Shown here in pieces: positions 63,558 through 64,000 of a stretch of DNA of 64,000 nucleotides. The position numbers and the translations under genes were made by a program. The stretch's first letter is position 1. Every line of letters starts with the position of its first letter. The DNA lies in contig JAGXGW010000023.1 in NCBI GenBank assembly GCA_024636555.1, forward strand, positions 1-64,000, given 5' to 3'. Below the pieces are notes generated by a model that was not told the origin of the DNA, searched no databases, and was given only the letters and a program-made list of their open reading frames with translations. Source of the DNA: Paracoccaceae bacterium. Lineage in GTDB: Bacteria > Pseudomonadota > Alphaproteobacteria > Rhodobacterales > Rhodobacteraceae.

Positions 63558-64000
63558 TCAATCCGTCACGCGGCTGACCTGAACCTGCTGGTTGACCAGA
63601 TAGGCCGGTGACTGCGTTTCCATGAACGCAATGTCATGCGCATCGCGCCCCACGGCGATCAGGACCAGTTCGCCTGACCGGCTCATGCCCGTGGCGTCGA
63701 CCATGTGCCACGCCCCCTCCAGCCAGACTTGCGCCACGGCGTGGAAATCCGGCGGGTTCACGCCCGGACCGTAGACAGAGGCATAGCGCGCCGGAATTTG
63801 CGCGGCGCGCGCCAGCGCACAAACCATATGGGCAAAGTCGCGGCACACGCCTTCTCGGGCGATGAACGTATCCACCACCGTTGTTTCCGCATGCGAGGTG
63901 CCCGGCACGTATCGCAGTTCCTGCGCCACCCAATCCCTGATCGCGGCCACTTTCTGCCCGCCCTCAAGTGATTGGAATTTTTGCTGCGCGAAGGCCAAAA
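63558..64000 (-). CDS. Transglutaminase-like cysteine protease-fold protein, 5' end outside window
   Basis: The last 146 codons of a gene that starts beyond the window. The transglutaminase core is present: the nucleophile in REGVCRDFAHMVCALARAAQIPARYASVYGPG, His in PDFHAVAQVWLEGAWHMVDATG, and Asp in the same segment. The family hydrolyses or crosslinks amide bonds and is common in bacterial genomes. The stop at 63558 leaves a 452-bp gap to the aldolase gene's start. Confidence 0.82.
   Translation of the reverse strand, partial: LAFAQQKFQSLEGGQKVAAIRDWVAQELRYVPGTSHAETTVVDTFIAREGVCRDFAHMVCALARAAQIPARYASVYGPGVNPPDFHAVAQVWLEGAWHMVDATGMSRSGELVLIAVGRDAHDIAFMETQSPAYLVNQQVQVSRVTD

Overview
The window is GC-rich, densely coded bacterial chromosome from an alphaproteobacterium, most likely a marine Rhodobacterales (Roseobacter-type) member. 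That reading rests on two TRAP operons of different type plus the tail of a third TRAP permease, a TAXI-DUF1850-fused-permease operon, a pdxJ...acpS-lepB-rnc-era-DUF1491-recO core block, small HemP-like genes, a VPEID-CTERM protein and glucosylglycerate-type solute genes. The genus cannot be fixed from sequence alone. No rRNA, tRNA, CRISPR array, prophage or replication origin was recognised.

Layout. (1) 1-3589: end of a TRAP transporter, then a tightly coupled aroQ-like / NAD-type quinate-shikimate dehydrogenase / 3-dehydroshikimate dehydratase-VOC fusion, i.e. a route from imported quinate or shikimate to protocatechuate. (2) 3590-7800: a gene-poor, partly degraded patch holding an IS6-type transposase remnant, a frameshifted DNA methyltransferase remnant and several small stress-like genes. 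Four of these genes have upstream sites matching the GGAAC-N16/17-CGTT promoter of the alphaproteobacterial general stress sigma factor EcfG. (3) 8070-15042: an M23 peptidase, an SDR, a surface-glycan-like block (two FkbM methyltransferases, a GT61 glycosyltransferase, a sulfotransferase) and an Ldh-type dehydrogenase. (4) 15186-20395: a glucosylglycerate module with a GH13_18 phosphorylase facing a GT81-like synthase, a HAD phosphatase and an aldo/keto reductase.

(5) 20561-26987: metabolic and housekeeping genes (SDR, M20 deacylase, TRIC channel, rnhA, GST, DUF3429, ispH, a c-type cytochrome). (6) 27103-38687: core cell-growth genes (NYN, folK, rpoZ, a SpoT/RelA homologue, DUF2062, pdxJ, a hydrolase-membrane protein, acpS, lepB, rnc, era, DUF1491, recO, TetR). 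(7) 39045-41526: FAH-family hydrolase, then an iron block (64-aa ORF, hemP, a Cys-rich protein, bfd, bfr).

(8) 41580-52783: GNAT protein, DctPQM TRAP operon, an S8 protease lipoprotein with a barrel-like C-terminus, a TAXI-TRAP operon, and a VPEID-CTERM exosortase substrate in an AT-rich patch. (9) 52939-64000: a fasciclin lipoprotein with a sigma-E-like promoter, a cupin, and an eight-gene minus-strand operon (class II aldolase, dipeptide-type ABC transporter, D-2-hydroxyacid dehydrogenase, acetylpolyamine-amidohydrolase-like deacetylase, LysR), then a truncated transglutaminase-like gene. In each of the three transport operons a hairpin with a U-tract follows the binding-protein gene, suggesting the binding protein is made in excess over the membrane parts.
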